DNA of 64,000 nt from Psychrobacter sp. P11F6 (GTDB lineage: Bacteria; Pseudomonadota; Gammaproteobacteria; Pseudomonadales; Moraxellaceae), in contig NZ_CM003594.1 in NCBI RefSeq assembly GCF_001435295.1, positions 1,922,001 to 1,986,000 of the forward strand, read 5' to 3'. The notes below the pieces were generated by a model. That model was given only the letters and a program-made list of their open reading frames with translations. It did no database searches and had not been told where the DNA came from. Positions 17,744-30,292 of this stretch are shown piece after piece (positions within the stretch are counted from its first letter, which is position 1; each line of letters starts with the position of its first letter). Made by a program: the position numbers and the translations under genes.

Positions 17744-19360
17744 ATGAGTACTGAATACCAGTTTAAGCCCCATGAACGACCATTCATGCTTGGCTCGCCT
17801 GCCACCCCTGATCACCCTGTGCGCCGTAAAGTATTTTATTTACTGATTGGTATTTTTATCGGCTTAACTGCCAGCTTTCAGAATGGTCTATTGGTCGCGA
17901 ATCTCACTCAAATCCAAGGTGAAATGGGCTTAACACCAGTAGAAGGTGGCTGGATATCAGTCGCTTACAATATGACCAATGCTTGTGTCACGGTGCTGCT
18001 GTACAAAATTCGCCAGCAATTTGGCATGTCGTTATTTAGCAAAATCACTTTGTTCTTTTTATTGGCAGCCACCAGTATGCAGTGGCTGGTCAGTAGCAAT
18101 CTGCTCAGTACAATGACTGGCATCAGCATCGAGCCTTATTATTTAGAGCTGGTTGCCCGTGGCTTTAGTGGTGTGGTGGCTAGTGCGATGACAGTATTGT
18201 CTATTTTTTATTGTCTACAAGGCATGCCAACTGCTCGGCGTATCAGCGGACTTATTTTGGGCTTTGGCTTGGTGCAGTTTGGCATTCCACTGTCACGGAT
18301 TATCTCGCCTTATTTAGCCGTTGATGGTCAGCTTGAAGGTTTATTTTTATTTCAAGTGGGATTATCGCTGATTTGCTTTGGGCTTATTAACATTCTTGAG
18401 CTACCACCGGGCAACACGGAAAAGGTCTTTGAAAAACTTGATTTGGTGAGTTTTGGCTTTTTTGCCAGTGGTCTTGCCGCCCTATCCGTATTTTTAGTAC
18501 AAGGTAGAATTCAATGGTGGACGATGCCTTGGCTTAGCTATCCATTGATCATTGCCGTCGTAACTATCTCAATTGCTTTATGGATCGAAACGCACCGCAA
18601 AAACCCTATGTTACAAGTGCGCTGGATGCGTAGCCGCACCATTATTGCCTTTATGATAACAGGCGCTGTGATGCGTATTTTGTTGTCTGAGCAAAGTGTG
18701 GGCGCCGCAGGATTATTAGCAAACCTTGGTTATGGTAATGACCAGCTGATTGTTTTCTATGCCATCATCTTGGTGGCTAGCATACTGGCATTAGTGATTA
18801 GCATTTTTACCACCAAAGCGACGGATCTGCGCCGACCAGTGATTTTTGCGGTTGCATTGATTGCGATTGGTGCATGGATAGATACGGGTGTGTCGCTAAA
18901 CTCTGCCCCTTATATGTTCTATTTCAGTCAGTTTATAATCGCTTTTGCTGCCGTTTACTTCATGGGACCAATGGTATTTGAAGGTATGTTTCGCGCCATT
19001 GCTAACGGACCTGCCTATATTATTAGCTTTTCGGTGATTTTTGGTATTTCACAAACGATCGGCGGTTTGGCAGGCGCGGCAGGTATTCAAGCATTTACCA
19101 CCATTCGTACTCAGATGCATTATGCCGATATGGTCAGTTCAATGAATACCACTGATCCTGCTACGATGACCCAAATGCTACAGGGTGTGCAACGTCAAGC
19201 AACGGTCGCCGCTTATGACGATTTATTCTTTTTGATGGCCGTGAGCGCCACCATCACCGCGCTATATTTATTGATGGTTTATTTTTATTACCTTTATCAT
19301 AAACGCAATCCACTTGGTAAAGAACTTGCCGCATTGGCAGAAATGATGGGCAAAAAATAA
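17744..19360 (+). CDS. DHA2-type MFS efflux transporter (EmrB-like)
   Basis: A 538-residue inner-membrane protein with about 14 hydrophobic segments, the layout of DHA2/EmrB-type drug exporters. The start region LLIGIFIGLTASFQNGLLVANLT and EMGLTPVEGGWISVAYNMT are typical of TM1-TM2. The next gene encodes an HlyD/EmrA-type periplasmic adaptor, so the two form a tripartite efflux pair that would borrow a TolC-like outer-membrane protein from elsewhere in the genome. No clear ribosome site precedes the ATG. No local regulator is seen, and the substrate is unknown. Confidence 0.83.
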   Translation: MSTEYQFKPHERPFMLGSPATPDHPVRRKVFYLLIGIFIGLTASFQNGLLVANLTQIQGEMGLTPVEGGWISVAYNMTNACVTVLLYKIRQQFGMSLFSKITLFFLLAATSMQWLVSSNLLSTMTGISIEPYYLELVARGFSGVVASAMTVLSIFYCLQGMPTARRISGLILGFGLVQFGIPLSRIISPYLAVDGQLEGLFLFQVGLSLICFGLINILELPPGNTEKVFEKLDLVSFGFFASGLAALSVFLVQGRIQWWTMPWLSYPLIIAVVTISIALWIETHRKNPMLQVRWMRSRTIIAFMITGAVMRILLSEQSVGAAGLLANLGYGNDQLIVFYAIILVASILALVISIFTTKATDLRRPVIFAVALIAIGAWIDTGVSLNSAPYMFYFSQFIIAFAAVYFMGPMVFEGMFRAIANGPAYIISFSVIFGISQTIGGLAGAAGIQAFTTIRTQMHYADMVSSMNTTDPATMTQMLQGVQRQATVAAYDDLFFLMAVSATITALYLLMVYFYYLYHKRNPLGKELAALAEMMGKK

Positions 19361-19467
19361 CAGGTGATAATCATATCGATTTGTTGCTGTTACCTTTTCT
19401 TCTTATGCTAATCACTATATTTTAAAAAGTTATCCACTATGTTTACTAATCTCATTAGGAGCGCGTC

Positions 19468-20763
19468 ATGAGCGAAGACAAATTAAATGATCTTGATGAC
19501 CATAATCAAGACACTGCTCAAGATGCCACCCAAAATACTGCTGAAAACAATCAGACATCATCCAATGCAGCAGCAATAGAGATGCCTCTAAACCAATCGA
19601 AAAATGATGATACTGTGACCGTACCGAAAAAAGAGGGCTCGGTAATAACGTCAGTTGCTGATACTGATGAAACGCCAATGCCGCCAAAAGAGCCTATTCC
19701 TGACGCTACTGGTTGGTCGCCTAAAAAGAAATCTTACTTTAACCTAGGCTTATTGATTGCACTAATCATTATTGGCGTCCTTTTGATTCTTTATGCATGG
19801 AAGCTACCGCCCTTTACGCCTACGGTTCAGCAGACTAATAATGCCTTTGTAAAAGGTCAAACAACGATTATCAGCCCGCAAGTTTCTGGCTATGTCACAG
19901 AAGTGGCAGTGCAAGATTTTGAAAATGTACAAGCAGGTGATTTATTGGTCAAGATAGACGACCGTGCCTTTTTGCAGCAGCTCGAACAAGCACAAGCCAA
20001 TATCGAAGTCGCTATGACCGACCGCTCAAGCAATGCGCAAGATACGGGCACCAGTCAGGCACAAATCGAAGCACGTAAAGCGGACTTATATAGTGCCAAA
20101 GTCAGCGTTGATAGTGCACGCGAAGATGTAAAGCGCTATCAAGGGCTTGATGCGATTGGCGCAGTATCCAAAGCAGAAGTTGCTCATGCCCAAGCTCAGC
20201 TCGCTCAAGCACAAGCTGGCGTGCAGCAAGCAGAAGCCAATCTACAAGTCGCCCTTGAGGCCAGCAAAAAAACCAGTGGTAGCCGCTCATCACTCGATGC
20301 CAATATTAAAAATGCAGAAGCAGTTGCTAAGCAAGCACAGATTAATTTAGACAATACGATTATTACTGCCCCTGAATCAGGACAACTGAGTCAAGTCAGC
20401 GTCAAAGCGGGGCAATATGTCAGCGCGGGTACACAGCTCATGTATGTGGTGCCAAAAGGCGTGTGGATTATTGCCAACTTTAAAGAAACCCAAGTGGCAA
20501 ATATGACTGTCGGTGAGCCTGCAACTATTCATGTCGATGCGCTGAGCGGCGTTAAATTTCGTGGTCATGTCAGTAATATTTCACCAGCGACTGGCAGTGA
20601 ATTTAGCGCAGGCGCATCAAACCCTGCGACTGGCAATTATATTAAAATCGCTCAGCGTATTCCGGTACGAATAGATTTAGAGCAAGGACAACCTGAGCTT
20701 GCTCAGTTGCGCCCCGGTATGTCAGTTTCAGTCGATGTCGATACCAAAAAAAATAAAAAATAA
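19468..20763 (+). CDS. HlyD/EmrA-family membrane fusion protein
   Basis: A 431-residue periplasmic adaptor. Residues 1-85 are a hydrophilic, Asp/Gln/Asn-rich cytoplasmic tail, longer than usual. A single membrane anchor spans about 91-111. The lipoyl-like half motif GQTTIISPQVSGYVTEVAV follows, then an Ala/Gln-rich coiled-coil hairpin (about 165-285), the second lipoyl half (TIITAPESGQLSQVSVKAG) and the beta-barrel region. AGGAG lies 8 bases before the ATG. The 107-base gap to the MFS gene has no terminator, so the two genes are probably co-transcribed. Confidence 0.87.
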   Translation: MSEDKLNDLDDHNQDTAQDATQNTAENNQTSSNAAAIEMPLNQSKNDDTVTVPKKEGSVITSVADTDETPMPPKEPIPDATGWSPKKKSYFNLGLLIALIIIGVLLILYAWKLPPFTPTVQQTNNAFVKGQTTIISPQVSGYVTEVAVQDFENVQAGDLLVKIDDRAFLQQLEQAQANIEVAMTDRSSNAQDTGTSQAQIEARKADLYSAKVSVDSAREDVKRYQGLDAIGAVSKAEVAHAQAQLAQAQAGVQQAEANLQVALEASKKTSGSRSSLDANIKNAEAVAKQAQINLDNTIITAPESGQLSQVSVKAGQYVSAGTQLMYVVPKGVWIIANFKETQVANMTVGEPATIHVDALSGVKFRGHVSNISPATGSEFSAGASNPATGNYIKIAQRIPVRIDLEQGQPELAQLRPGMSVSVDVDTKKNKK

Positions 20764-20902
20764 AGGGATATCTGCAACTCGGCCTTTCTCCTATTTAAAT
20801 GGTAAGACTAGAGCAAGAAAATCTTGATACTATCAATCAATTGTTATGCTGCTTACACCTACAGTCAATTTATGATGAATTTACTATATGAAAGGAACGA
20901 TA

Positions 20903-21337
20903 ATGCGACATAAAATAATAGGGTTAAGCATTTTACTAATTTTATCAGGATGCATAAAAAATCATAAGAATACGGAAGTTCAATTGGTCGAATTTAAACG
21001 GACATCATCATATTATGAAATAACTTTCCTATCAGAAGCTAATTTTTCAATACGTGAATCAACTAGAAATACAGGGAGTTATATACATTGTATCAACGAG
21101 AAACACATCTATGGTGATAAATACATTCCTGACTACTCTTCGAATAATTATTTGAGCGGCAATATTCCTAAAAACACCAAACCTACTGCTGATACACTTT
21201 CAGCTCAATACATCTATAGCATCAAACTTGATTCTTCAACATACTTAGAGAACGACAAAACTTTATATTGCCGTATATTTACAGGAAACTTCCCAGGAAA
21301 GCTAAAAAAGTCGCAAATACTCGAGCTTATACCATAA
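20903..21337 (+). CDS. Small putative lipoprotein, AT-rich
   Basis: A 144-residue protein with a lipoprotein signal peptide (MRHKIIGLSILLILSGC, lipidated Cys17). The body is polar with three further cysteines and no recognised domain. An ATG at 20888 exists, but AAAGGAA, overlapping it, is the ribosome site for the ATG at 20903. Codons are visibly more A/T-rich than those of neighbouring genes, suggesting recent acquisition or weak selection. It stands alone between the efflux pair and pdxH. Function unknown. Confidence 0.65.
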   Translation: MRHKIIGLSILLILSGCIKNHKNTEVQLVEFKRTSSYYEITFLSEANFSIRESTRNTGSYIHCINEKHIYGDKYIPDYSSNNYLSGNIPKNTKPTADTLSAQYIYSIKLDSSTYLENDKTLYCRIFTGNFPGKLKKSQILELIP

Positions 21338-21344
21338 AGCTTTT

Positions 21345-21386
21345 AATAAAATTAGGTGCTGTTGCTGCTCTGAATAGCAACAGCAC
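21345..21386 (-). terminator. Terminator of pdxH
   Basis: GTGCTGTTGCT (21356-21366) pairs with AGCAACAGCAC (21376-21386). On the minus strand the stem is followed by a moderately U-rich tail (AATTTTATT). The + strand lacks a T-run. Confidence 0.6.
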
Positions 21387-21435
21387 TTAGAGAAACTACT
21401 CTCTACTCATATCTAAATATCAGTAGCAAGTATGT

Positions 21436-22086
21436 TTAAGGCAAAAGGCGCTTGGTAGTCCAGCTTTCACCATTGTCTTTAGTATAGACAATACGGTCAT
21501 GCATACGATTGGCACGACCTTGCCAAAACTCAATCTCATGAATGCTAATCTCGTAACCACCCCAAAATTCTGGTGTTGGCACTTGGCTACCTTCTGGATA
21601 CTGATTTTGCAGCTCATCAAACTTGGCTTGCATCACCTCACGATCAGCAACTTCACCACTTTGAGGTTGACTGACCCACGCACCCACTTGACTGTCGTGA
21701 GGACGCTTTTGAAAGTAAGCAGCTGACTTATTAGCATCGATTTTAGCAATACTGCCACTAATACGTACTTGACGCTCCAGCTCTTGCCAAAAGAATAGCG
21801 CTTCGACATTCGGGTTTTCGGCAATATCTTGACCTTTAGCACTTTCATAATTGGTATAAAACACCACACCATTTTCGGTAATCTCGCGCATAAGTACGAT
21901 GCGCACGCTAGGTTTATTATCAGCACCGCACGTCGCCAGACTCATCGCATAAGGCTCTTGCACCTTTTGTGCTATTGCCTCATTCATCCATTCTTTTAGT
22001 AGCTCAAATGGGGAGTCTGGGACGAACTGTTGATCAAGCTCACCTTTTTCGTATGACAAACGCTGATCGGTAAAATCCATGCTCAT
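21436..22086 (-). CDS. pdxH: Pyridoxamine 5'-phosphate oxidase
   Basis: A 216-residue FMN enzyme that oxidises pyridoxamine or pyridoxine phosphate to pyridoxal phosphate, completing vitamin B6 synthesis and salvage. Family motifs are all present: PYAMSLATCGADNKPSVRIV, FYTNYESAKGQDIAENP, LFFWQELERQVRI and the C-terminal FWQGRANRMHDRI ... WTTKRLLP. Length is normal. A ribosome site, AAGGA, lies about 9 bases before the ATG. It is in the same direction as glmM and 37 bases downstream of it, so the two may be co-transcribed. Confidence 0.96.
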   Translation of the reverse strand: MSMDFTDQRLSYEKGELDQQFVPDSPFELLKEWMNEAIAQKVQEPYAMSLATCGADNKPSVRIVLMREITENGVVFYTNYESAKGQDIAENPNVEALFFWQELERQVRISGSIAKIDANKSAAYFQKRPHDSQVGAWVSQPQSGEVADREVMQAKFDELQNQYPEGSQVPTPEFWGGYEISIHEIEFWQGRANRMHDRIVYTKDNGESWTTKRLLP

Positions 22087-22123
22087 AAAATATTCCTTAT
22101 TTTAATACAACTATATTATGACG

Positions 22124-23494
22124 TTAACCCAATACTGCTTTGATATGGTCAGCCAAATCATTTGCCAATACATCACATTCTATTTCATCATCCAACTCAA
22201 CCATCACACGTATCATAGGTTCTGTACCTGATTGGCGAATGAGCAGACGACCACGACCCTCTAAAGTGGCCTGTGCTTTTGCAAAAGCAGCAACCAGCTC
22301 TTCATGCTCAAACGGATCTTGCATTTTACTTAAGCGCACATTGACCAGTTTTTGTGGCAATTTTTCAAAGCCTTCGGTCAAATCACTGAGTGCTTTACCA
22401 CGTGCTTCCATCACCGCAAGCACTTGCAAGCCGGCGATAATTGCATCGCCCGTACGACTCTTATCCAAACATAGAATATGACCCGATGGTTCGCCGCCCA
22501 GTATCCAGCCATTCGCTTCAAGCTCATGCATCACATAACGATCGCCTACTTTCGCACGCGTAAATTTAATGTCTGCCGCTTTGAGTGCCAACTCTAAGCC
22601 CATGTTACTCATGAGCGTACCAACCACACCTTTCGCCTTAGTCTGACCTTGGGTAGCAAGTACGTATAAAATGCCATCGCCGTCAACCAGATTACCAGCC
22701 TCATCAACCATCACAATACGATCGCCATCACCGTCTAGTGCGATACCAACATCTGCCTCGTGCTCAATCACTGCTTTCTGTAAGCCTTCAGGATGGGTAG
22801 AGCCGCAGTCGGCATTGATATTGATGCCATCAGGCGTATTGTTAATAGCAATCACATTGGCACCCAACTCACGCATGACTCTTGGTGCCACGCTATAGCC
22901 TGCACCATTGGCACAATCTACGACGACAGTCAGATGACTCAAGTCGTACTGATAGGGAAAACTGCCTTTACAGAATTCGATATAGCGACCTTTGGCATCA
23001 TTGATTCGATTGTTTTTCCCCAATTGTGCTGGATCAAGAATAGGCATGATCACATTATTGTCCGCTTCAGAGGCACTCATAATCGCTTTTAGCTTGTCAT
23101 TAATAGAGTTTTGCATCTCATCAGTCAGCTTTTTGCCATCACCTGAAAACAGTTTGATACCATTATCATAGTAAGGATTGTGCGACGCTGAAATGACCAC
23201 CCCAGCATCTGCATTGAAACTACGAGTCAAATGCGCAATCGCTGGTGTGGGTAATGGTCCCAGCATATGCACATCGACACCAGCGGCATTAAACCCCGCT
23301 TGCAATGCGCCTTCAATCACATAACCTGACAGCCGCGTATCCTTACCGATGACCACGCTTGGCTTGCGAGCAGGGTTGTCATTATTCTCTATCAGCACAC
23401 GTCCCGTCACATAGCCCAATTTTAAAATAAAGTCTGGTGTGATCGGCGACTCACCGAATTTTCCGCGAATACCATCGGTGCCAAAGTAGCTCAT
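22124..23494 (-). CDS. glmM: Phosphoglucosamine mutase
   Basis: A 456-residue enzyme converting glucosamine-6-phosphate to glucosamine-1-phosphate for peptidoglycan and LPS precursors. It shows the N-terminal [12 protein letters not shown], the phosphoserine loop [14 protein letters not shown] (active Ser near residue 102), the metal loop [13 protein letters not shown], the sugar loop GEPSGH and the phosphate loop [12 protein letters not shown]. The ATG at 23494 is chosen because it is preceded by GGGAG and begins the conserved MSYFGTDG. An upstream in-frame ATG adds five unconserved residues. Confidence 0.96.
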   Translation of the reverse strand: MSYFGTDGIRGKFGESPITPDFILKLGYVTGRVLIENNDNPARKPSVVIGKDTRLSGYVIEGALQAGFNAAGVDVHMLGPLPTPAIAHLTRSFNADAGVVISASHNPYYDNGIKLFSGDGKKLTDEMQNSINDKLKAIMSASEADNNVIMPILDPAQLGKNNRINDAKGRYIEFCKGSFPYQYDLSHLTVVVDCANGAGYSVAPRVMRELGANVIAINNTPDGININADCGSTHPEGLQKAVIEHEADVGIALDGDGDRIVMVDEAGNLVDGDGILYVLATQGQTKAKGVVGTLMSNMGLELALKAADIKFTRAKVGDRYVMHELEANGWILGGEPSGHILCLDKSRTGDAIIAGLQVLAVMEARGKALSDLTEGFEKLPQKLVNVRLSKMQDPFEHEELVAAFAKAQATLEGRGRLLIRQSGTEPMIRVMVELDDEIECDVLANDLADHIKAVLG

Positions 23495-23596
23495 TATGTA
23501 TGCTCCCAAATCTAAGAGTGAAAACCAGACGAATACGCAAACAATAACGTATAAACAGTCTAAGTAGTTATTATTATAATCCGCTTGTGTATTTTA

Positions 23597-23640
23597 CAAA
23601 AAAAACAGCCAACAATAACAAGGCATTGTTGGCTGTTTGT
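23597..23640 (-). terminator. Intrinsic terminator after guaB
   Basis: An 11-bp stem, CAGCCAACAAT (23606-23616) with ATTGTTGGCTG (23625-23635). On the minus strand an eight-U run follows directly. It separates guaB from glmM. Confidence 0.9.
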
Positions 23641-23707
23641 ATCTTAAGGTCACTGCAGCCCTGCAAAACAGCTATCGTTGACGTAATGCAGGATTATAAA
23701 ACACTTT

Positions 23708-25582
<1,875 letters not shown>

Positions 25583-27595
25583 TTACTGGTCTTGACCCTT
25601 CAATATTAAACGTTCAGCAGGCAGATAAGCTTTTTGTTTGCTATATAAATAATTCAGCATCTGCTCACGTATCTCACAGGCCAGTGTCCATGCTTCTATG
25701 GGACCTACCGCTGAAACAGCGCCGCGCAGGTGAATAATGTTGGCAGTCACCTCAACGACAAACATTTCAGGCTCAGTTTTGTTGTCCCAAAGCTTATTGT
25801 CTTTAACCGCCGATATAAATTGCTGGCGAATGGCGTCAATATCTGCGCCATAATCGACATATAAAAACACAGGACAGGTCTGATGTACTTCTGTATGTGA
25901 CCAGTTTTCTACCGTTTCGGTGATCAGTTCACGCATCGGCACGATTAATCGACGTTCATCCCATGTTTTGAGTACCGCATACGTATAACGCAGGTCTTCA
26001 ACGGTACTAAAGTTGCCATCCATTATCACACTGTCGCCAATTCGTACCGGCTGGGTCACTGCCACCTGTACCCCAGCAATGATATTACCCAGTATCGGCT
26101 GCGCGGCAATTCCGATGACCACGCCTGCGATACCAGCCGAGGTCAATAGCGTTTTGCCAAGACCTTCCATGTTGGCAAATTCACTGAGGCCAATCCAAAT
26201 ACTGCCCAAAATCATGACAAAAATAAAGACGCGGCGAAATATCGATACATAAGTACGGCGACGGCGCTCTTTATCAAAGTGCTCTTCAGCCAGATTTTCA
26301 ATTTGTAGGCTTTGATAGCGATTAGCAAAAAAGTTAATAATGCGAATGCCAAGCCATAAGGTACTAAATACTAGCCCAATCCAGATAAGCGGACGAGTCG
26401 ATGAAGCTACCGCATCCAAATAAGGAAAGCCCCCTGACACCAAAGTAAAGACGAGCAAAAAACTGATGGTAAAAGTCAACGGCACGGTCAGCTTATTAAC
26501 CAAATCTGCCACGCCATTCGTACTACCAACATAATTGCTGTATTTTTCATCGTCGATATAACGGCTGATGATTTTTTCCGTGCCTTTACTGAGTAACCAT
26601 CCTACTCCCATGGTCACTAAGAAAAACAATGCTAATGCCAAAAACTCCCATAGTGCGATACTGAAAATTTTAAGTTTTAACCACCCAGGTAAATAACGCT
26701 CAAATTCCGCTGGATGATATTGCTCATAGAGATTGTCGATATTATCAACTGTCTGTGCAGAAAACACCCAAATAGGCGCAGCTTCACCAACCCGTACTCG
26801 TTGCAAATAGATGGGGACACGGCGCTCACGATAGTCGATATAGCCTAGCTGAATCGAACGTCTAGGGATGCCCATGATACTACTGGTATTGCCAAGTGGC
26901 GGCTCGATTAAACCATCTGGGCGATCTGGCAGATCATCAAAAACGTAAAGCTCTTTTTCCGTTAACAAAAAATCCAACCGTTTTGATAACTCAAGCGCGT
27001 GGTTACGCTGAATTTTCTGATCGATTAAATTCATGTTGAGTGCATAAGCAGCCAAGTCGTATTGTTGCTTCATGACCGCTGACTGAAAAAACTCTAAAGT
27101 CGCCAGTGGCGTGGTTAAATTTGGCGGCTCCGATAATGGCGGCAAGCCTACATTGAGCTTGTCTAGCAAATAATAACTTTCATTGTATTCACCCGTCAGT
27201 CCAGAATCTCCCTGCAAATTACCCGCTTGCTCTACTACATTGCGCTCGGTAGGATCAAATATTTCTTCTGCAACACCAGAGATGCTGAGGCTTTCATCTT
27301 TAATTGTATTGATTTTCTGAGTGGCATATTCAGCTAGATTATCGGGCTTACTGACTGAGGTCGATGACGAGCTGGACTGCTCATCCGCAGCTTGTTCGCT
27401 ATCGCTTTGCCTATCACTAGTGCTTGCGGCATTAGCGGGTGCAAACACAGCACTCATGCTGACTATGAAAAAAACCAATAGTAATGACAAGGTACTGGCG
27501 CGCACATTCCAACGCTGGGCTTTAGGATAGTAGTCATCGTCGGTATCAGTTGCTATACGATGACCGCCAACAATGCTCTTTTTGAGAATATTCAT
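25583..27595 (-). CDS. MscS-family mechanosensitive channel, large form
   Basis: A 670-residue inner-membrane protein. After a hydrophobic segment near residues 31-55 comes a Ser/Gln/Asp-rich linker, then a periplasmic domain of about 230 residues and further membrane helices. The MscS core is about residues 490-600, with the pore-lining AGIAGVVIGIAAQPILGN and the beta domain IAGVQVAVTQPVRIGDSVIM. The cytoplasmic alpha/beta end follows. Such channels open under membrane tension to protect from osmotic downshock. The larger size resembles YbdG/YnaI-like relatives, but exact class is not fixed. No strong ribosome site is seen before the ATG, and the N-terminal 30 residues before the first helix are unusually long. 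Confidence 0.86.
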   Translation of the reverse strand: MNILKKSIVGGHRIATDTDDDYYPKAQRWNVRASTLSLLLVFFIVSMSAVFAPANAASTSDRQSDSEQAADEQSSSSSTSVSKPDNLAEYATQKINTIKDESLSISGVAEEIFDPTERNVVEQAGNLQGDSGLTGEYNESYYLLDKLNVGLPPLSEPPNLTTPLATLEFFQSAVMKQQYDLAAYALNMNLIDQKIQRNHALELSKRLDFLLTEKELYVFDDLPDRPDGLIEPPLGNTSSIMGIPRRSIQLGYIDYRERRVPIYLQRVRVGEAAPIWVFSAQTVDNIDNLYEQYHPAEFERYLPGWLKLKIFSIALWEFLALALFFLVTMGVGWLLSKGTEKIISRYIDDEKYSNYVGSTNGVADLVNKLTVPLTFTISFLLVFTLVSGGFPYLDAVASSTRPLIWIGLVFSTLWLGIRIINFFANRYQSLQIENLAEEHFDKERRRRTYVSIFRRVFIFVMILGSIWIGLSEFANMEGLGKTLLTSAGIAGVVIGIAAQPILGNIIAGVQVAVTQPVRIGDSVIMDGNFSTVEDLRYTYAVLKTWDERRLIVPMRELITETVENWSHTEVHQTCPVFLYVDYGADIDAIRQQFISAVKDNKLWDNKTEPEMFVVEVTANIIHLRGAVSAVGPIEAWTLACEIREQMLNYLYSKQKAYLPAERLILKGQDQ

Positions 27596-27765
27596 ATTTT
27601 AAAAGCCATTAATTCACTTGATGTTTGCATCTCTTGAAGTTTGCCTACAAAGCTTATTCTTACATATATTGCATAGCCAATTTAGCTTCATCTTTCTTGT
27701 TTGACTGCAATTTGCTTTGTTCTTAGCACCATTTTTAGAATGATGATATACCCTAGTTTAGCCTA

Positions 27766-27792
27766 TAAAAAAAGCCAGCTCAAAGCTGACTT
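27766..27792 (-). terminator. Intrinsic terminator after cysS
   Basis: AAGTCAGCT and AGCTGGCTT arms on the minus strand close over a three-base loop, followed by a U-run of seven. Confidence 0.85.
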
Positions 27793-27834
27793 AGTTTATG
27801 ACTATCTATATGAGTGTTCTGTAACGTGATTGCC

Positions 27835-29295
27835 TTAAGCGCGGCGCCATGTCGTGCCAGCACGGCTGTCTTCAAGCTCAATGCCAGCATCTTTTAGCTG
27901 CTCACGTATCTCATCAGCACGCGCAAAGTTTTTATTGGTTTTGGCATCCGCACGCTCAATGATTAAATTATCGATAGTGTCATCGGTTAAACCATCATCC
28001 GCCTGTTCACCAATTATTGCTTGCAAAAACTGTTGAACTGGCTGCTGTAAAATATTGAGTACCTGTGCCAACGCTTTGAGCTGCTCTGCTAATTGCCATG
28101 CAGTGTCTACCTCTTCGGCTTTAATGGCTTTATTAATATCACGCGCCAGCCCAAACAGTACACTAATTGCCGTTGAACTATTAAAGTCATCGTTCATGGC
28201 TTTGATGAAGTCTTGTCCAGCACTGCTGCTATAAGCATCATTTATCAGCGTATCACTGACTACGAGCATCTGCCCTTTTTGCTGCTCGGCCAATTTTAAC
28301 GCATTATATAATCTGCTTAGGCTATTATGTGCTTCGTCCAATGCGTTATCAGAAAAATTAACTTGGCTGCTATAATGGCTTGATAATAAGAAAAAGCGCA
28401 CCGTTTCAGGCAGATATCTTGCCATCACGTCACGAATGGTAAAAAAGTTACCCAACGACTTGGACATTTTTTCACCATCGACATTAATGAAACCGACATG
28501 CATCCAGTTACGCGCGTATTCACAGCCAGTCGCGGCTTCAGACTGCGCTATCTCGTTTTCGTGATGCGGAAATTGCAAGTCATGACCACCGCCATGAATA
28601 TCAAAGGTGCTACCCAAGCACTTAGTCGACATCGCTGAGCATTCGATATGCCAACCTGGACGCCCTTGACCCCATGGTGACGCCCATTGTGGCTCATTAG
28701 GTTTTGCTGCCTTCCATAAGACAAAATCAAACGGATTGCGCTTGTCATTTTCGACATCGACACGTGAACCTGCTTGCATCTCATCGAGATTGCGCTTAGA
28801 TAATTTACCATAATCTGCAAAATTATCGACGGCATAGTAGACATCACCATTGTCGCCAGCGTACGCATAGTCGCCTGTGACCAAGGTCTCAATCATTTGC
28901 TGCATATCATCGATATGATCAGTCGCGCGCGGCTCAGCGTCTGGCATCTCGCAGCCAAGAGCGGTTGCATCTTCGTGCATGGCTTCAATAAAACGCTGCG
29001 TTAACGTACCAATCTCTTCGCCGTTTTCGGTGGCACGAGCGATGATCTTGTCATCAATATCGGTGATATTGCGCACATAATTAACGTCATAGCCTAACTG
29101 AGCCAACCAGCGCACTACCATGTCAAAACCAACCATCACCCGCGCATGCCCAATATGACAATAATCATAAACGGTCATACCGCACACATACATGCCTACT
29201 TGCCCTGATTTGAGTGGTACAAACTGACGTTTTCCGCCAGTCAGTGAGTCATGAATAGCAAGCTGAGACATCGCATCGGCAAGTGGTGTGGTCAT
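27835..29295 (-). CDS. cysS: Cysteine--tRNA ligase
   Basis: A 486-residue class I aminoacyl-tRNA synthetase charging tRNA-Cys. Signature HIGH is at residues 47-50 ([11 protein letters not shown]), with the zinc-ligand Cys in [10 protein letters not shown] and WHIECSAMS. The KMSKS loop is [11 protein letters not shown], followed by the C-terminal helical domain and a DALR-type region ending in [14 protein letters not shown] ribosome site, AAAGGC, precedes the ATG at 29295. An internal ATG eight codons later is also possible. Length is normal. It is transcribed alone with its own terminator. Confidence 0.96.
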   Translation of the reverse strand: MTTPLADAMSQLAIHDSLTGGKRQFVPLKSGQVGMYVCGMTVYDYCHIGHARVMVGFDMVVRWLAQLGYDVNYVRNITDIDDKIIARATENGEEIGTLTQRFIEAMHEDATALGCEMPDAEPRATDHIDDMQQMIETLVTGDYAYAGDNGDVYYAVDNFADYGKLSKRNLDEMQAGSRVDVENDKRNPFDFVLWKAAKPNEPQWASPWGQGRPGWHIECSAMSTKCLGSTFDIHGGGHDLQFPHHENEIAQSEAATGCEYARNWMHVGFINVDGEKMSKSLGNFFTIRDVMARYLPETVRFFLLSSHYSSQVNFSDNALDEAHNSLSRLYNALKLAEQQKGQMLVVSDTLINDAYSSSAGQDFIKAMNDDFNSSTAISVLFGLARDINKAIKAEEVDTAWQLAEQLKALAQVLNILQQPVQQFLQAIIGEQADDGLTDDTIDNLIIERADAKTNKNFARADEIREQLKDAGIELEDSRAGTTWRRA

Positions 29296-29513
29296 GGTTA
29301 AAAAGCCTTTTAATATAAATGAAATAGATAAAATAAAAACAAAAATATAATCAATGTTTGGATATTAAACAGTACTGACTATGGTCGCTATAACTGTAAA
29401 AATAGCGGCAACATAAAACCTAACCCATTATCTTAGCGAAAACAGCCATAAAATACTACAATGAGCCCGCAACTAACATCATTCAATCATAAAAAACTGT
29501 TAAGGATTTAGAT

Positions 29514-30110
29514 ATGGGCAATCGTTTAAGCAAAATATATACGCGTACTGGAGATGACGGTAGTACTGGCATGGCAGACGGCAGCCGCGTTAGCAAAGCA
29601 GACAATCTATTTAGCGTAATAGGTGATATCGACGAACTTAACTCACACATTGGTCTGGTACGTGCTCAGTTACAGCATAATAAAGGGCAATCTATAGAGA
29701 AAGAGTTTTCTCAAGCGTTAGTCATCATTCAGCATTTATTGTTTAATATCGGTGGTGAGCTGGCTATGCCAGAATATGAAGGCGTCAATGCCACTCACAT
29801 TACATGGTTAGAACAGCAAATTGATGCGATGAATATGACCTTGCCGCCGCTAAAAGATTTTATCTTGCCCACAGGTTCGGTATTGGTCAGCCAACTGCAC
29901 GTTGCGCGTACGGTCTGTCGCCGTGCTGAGCGCCAAGCAGTGCTATTACAGCAAGAGCGTCCACAAGCGATTCGCAGTACGGCCGTGAGCTTTATCAATC
30001 GCTTATCGGATTGGTTGTTTGTCGCTGCTCGCTTTTGTACAGATCCCAACAAAGTCTCTGAAGTCTTATGGGACAGTCAAGTATTACAAAAATTCGCTGA
30101 TAAAAACTAA
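29514..30110 (+). CDS. Cob(I)alamin adenosyltransferase, PduO type
   Basis: A 198-residue ATP:corrinoid adenosyltransferase that makes adenosylcobalamin from cob(I)alamin. The family start YTRTGDDGSTGMADGSRVSK is followed by GDIDELNSHIGLVRAQL, then RTVCRRAERQAV and INRLSDWLFVAARF, the nucleotide and corrinoid contacts of PduO/MMAB proteins. AAGGA lies about 8 bases before the ATG. No other B12 gene is close, so it probably serves cofactor salvage for a B12 enzyme elsewhere. It is followed by a short triple repeat and a terminator. Confidence 0.93.
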   Translation: MGNRLSKIYTRTGDDGSTGMADGSRVSKADNLFSVIGDIDELNSHIGLVRAQLQHNKGQSIEKEFSQALVIIQHLLFNIGGELAMPEYEGVNATHITWLEQQIDAMNMTLPPLKDFILPTGSVLVSQLHVARTVCRRAERQAVLLQQERPQAIRSTAVSFINRLSDWLFVAARFCTDPNKVSEVLWDSQVLQKFADKN

Positions 30111-30151
30111 TTGCGCATGAATACTTCAGTGGACTAAAACGCTAAAATAAC

Positions 30152-30190
30152 GCCCTAGAATCAAGCCCTAGAATCAAGCCCTAGAATAAA
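30152..30190. repeat. Three tandem 13-bp repeats
   Basis: GCCCTAGAATCAA occurs at 30152 and 30165, and GCCCTAGAATAAA at 30178. It lies directly before a terminator hairpin, downstream of the adenosyltransferase gene. Confidence 0.85.
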
Positions 30191-30194
30191 ATAT

Positions 30195-30229
30195 AAAAAA
30201 GCCCGCAACCTTAACACTGCGGGCTTTTT
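30195..30229. terminator. Bidirectional intrinsic terminator
   Basis: AAAAAGCCCGCA and TGCGGGCTTTTT arms separate the PduO-type gene from the convergent lipoprotein gene. Confidence 0.88.
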
Positions 30230-30292
30230 ACTGACTAATCGATACTATTCAGTCACGACAATATCATTCGAGAACAGCTTAAATCTTACCAA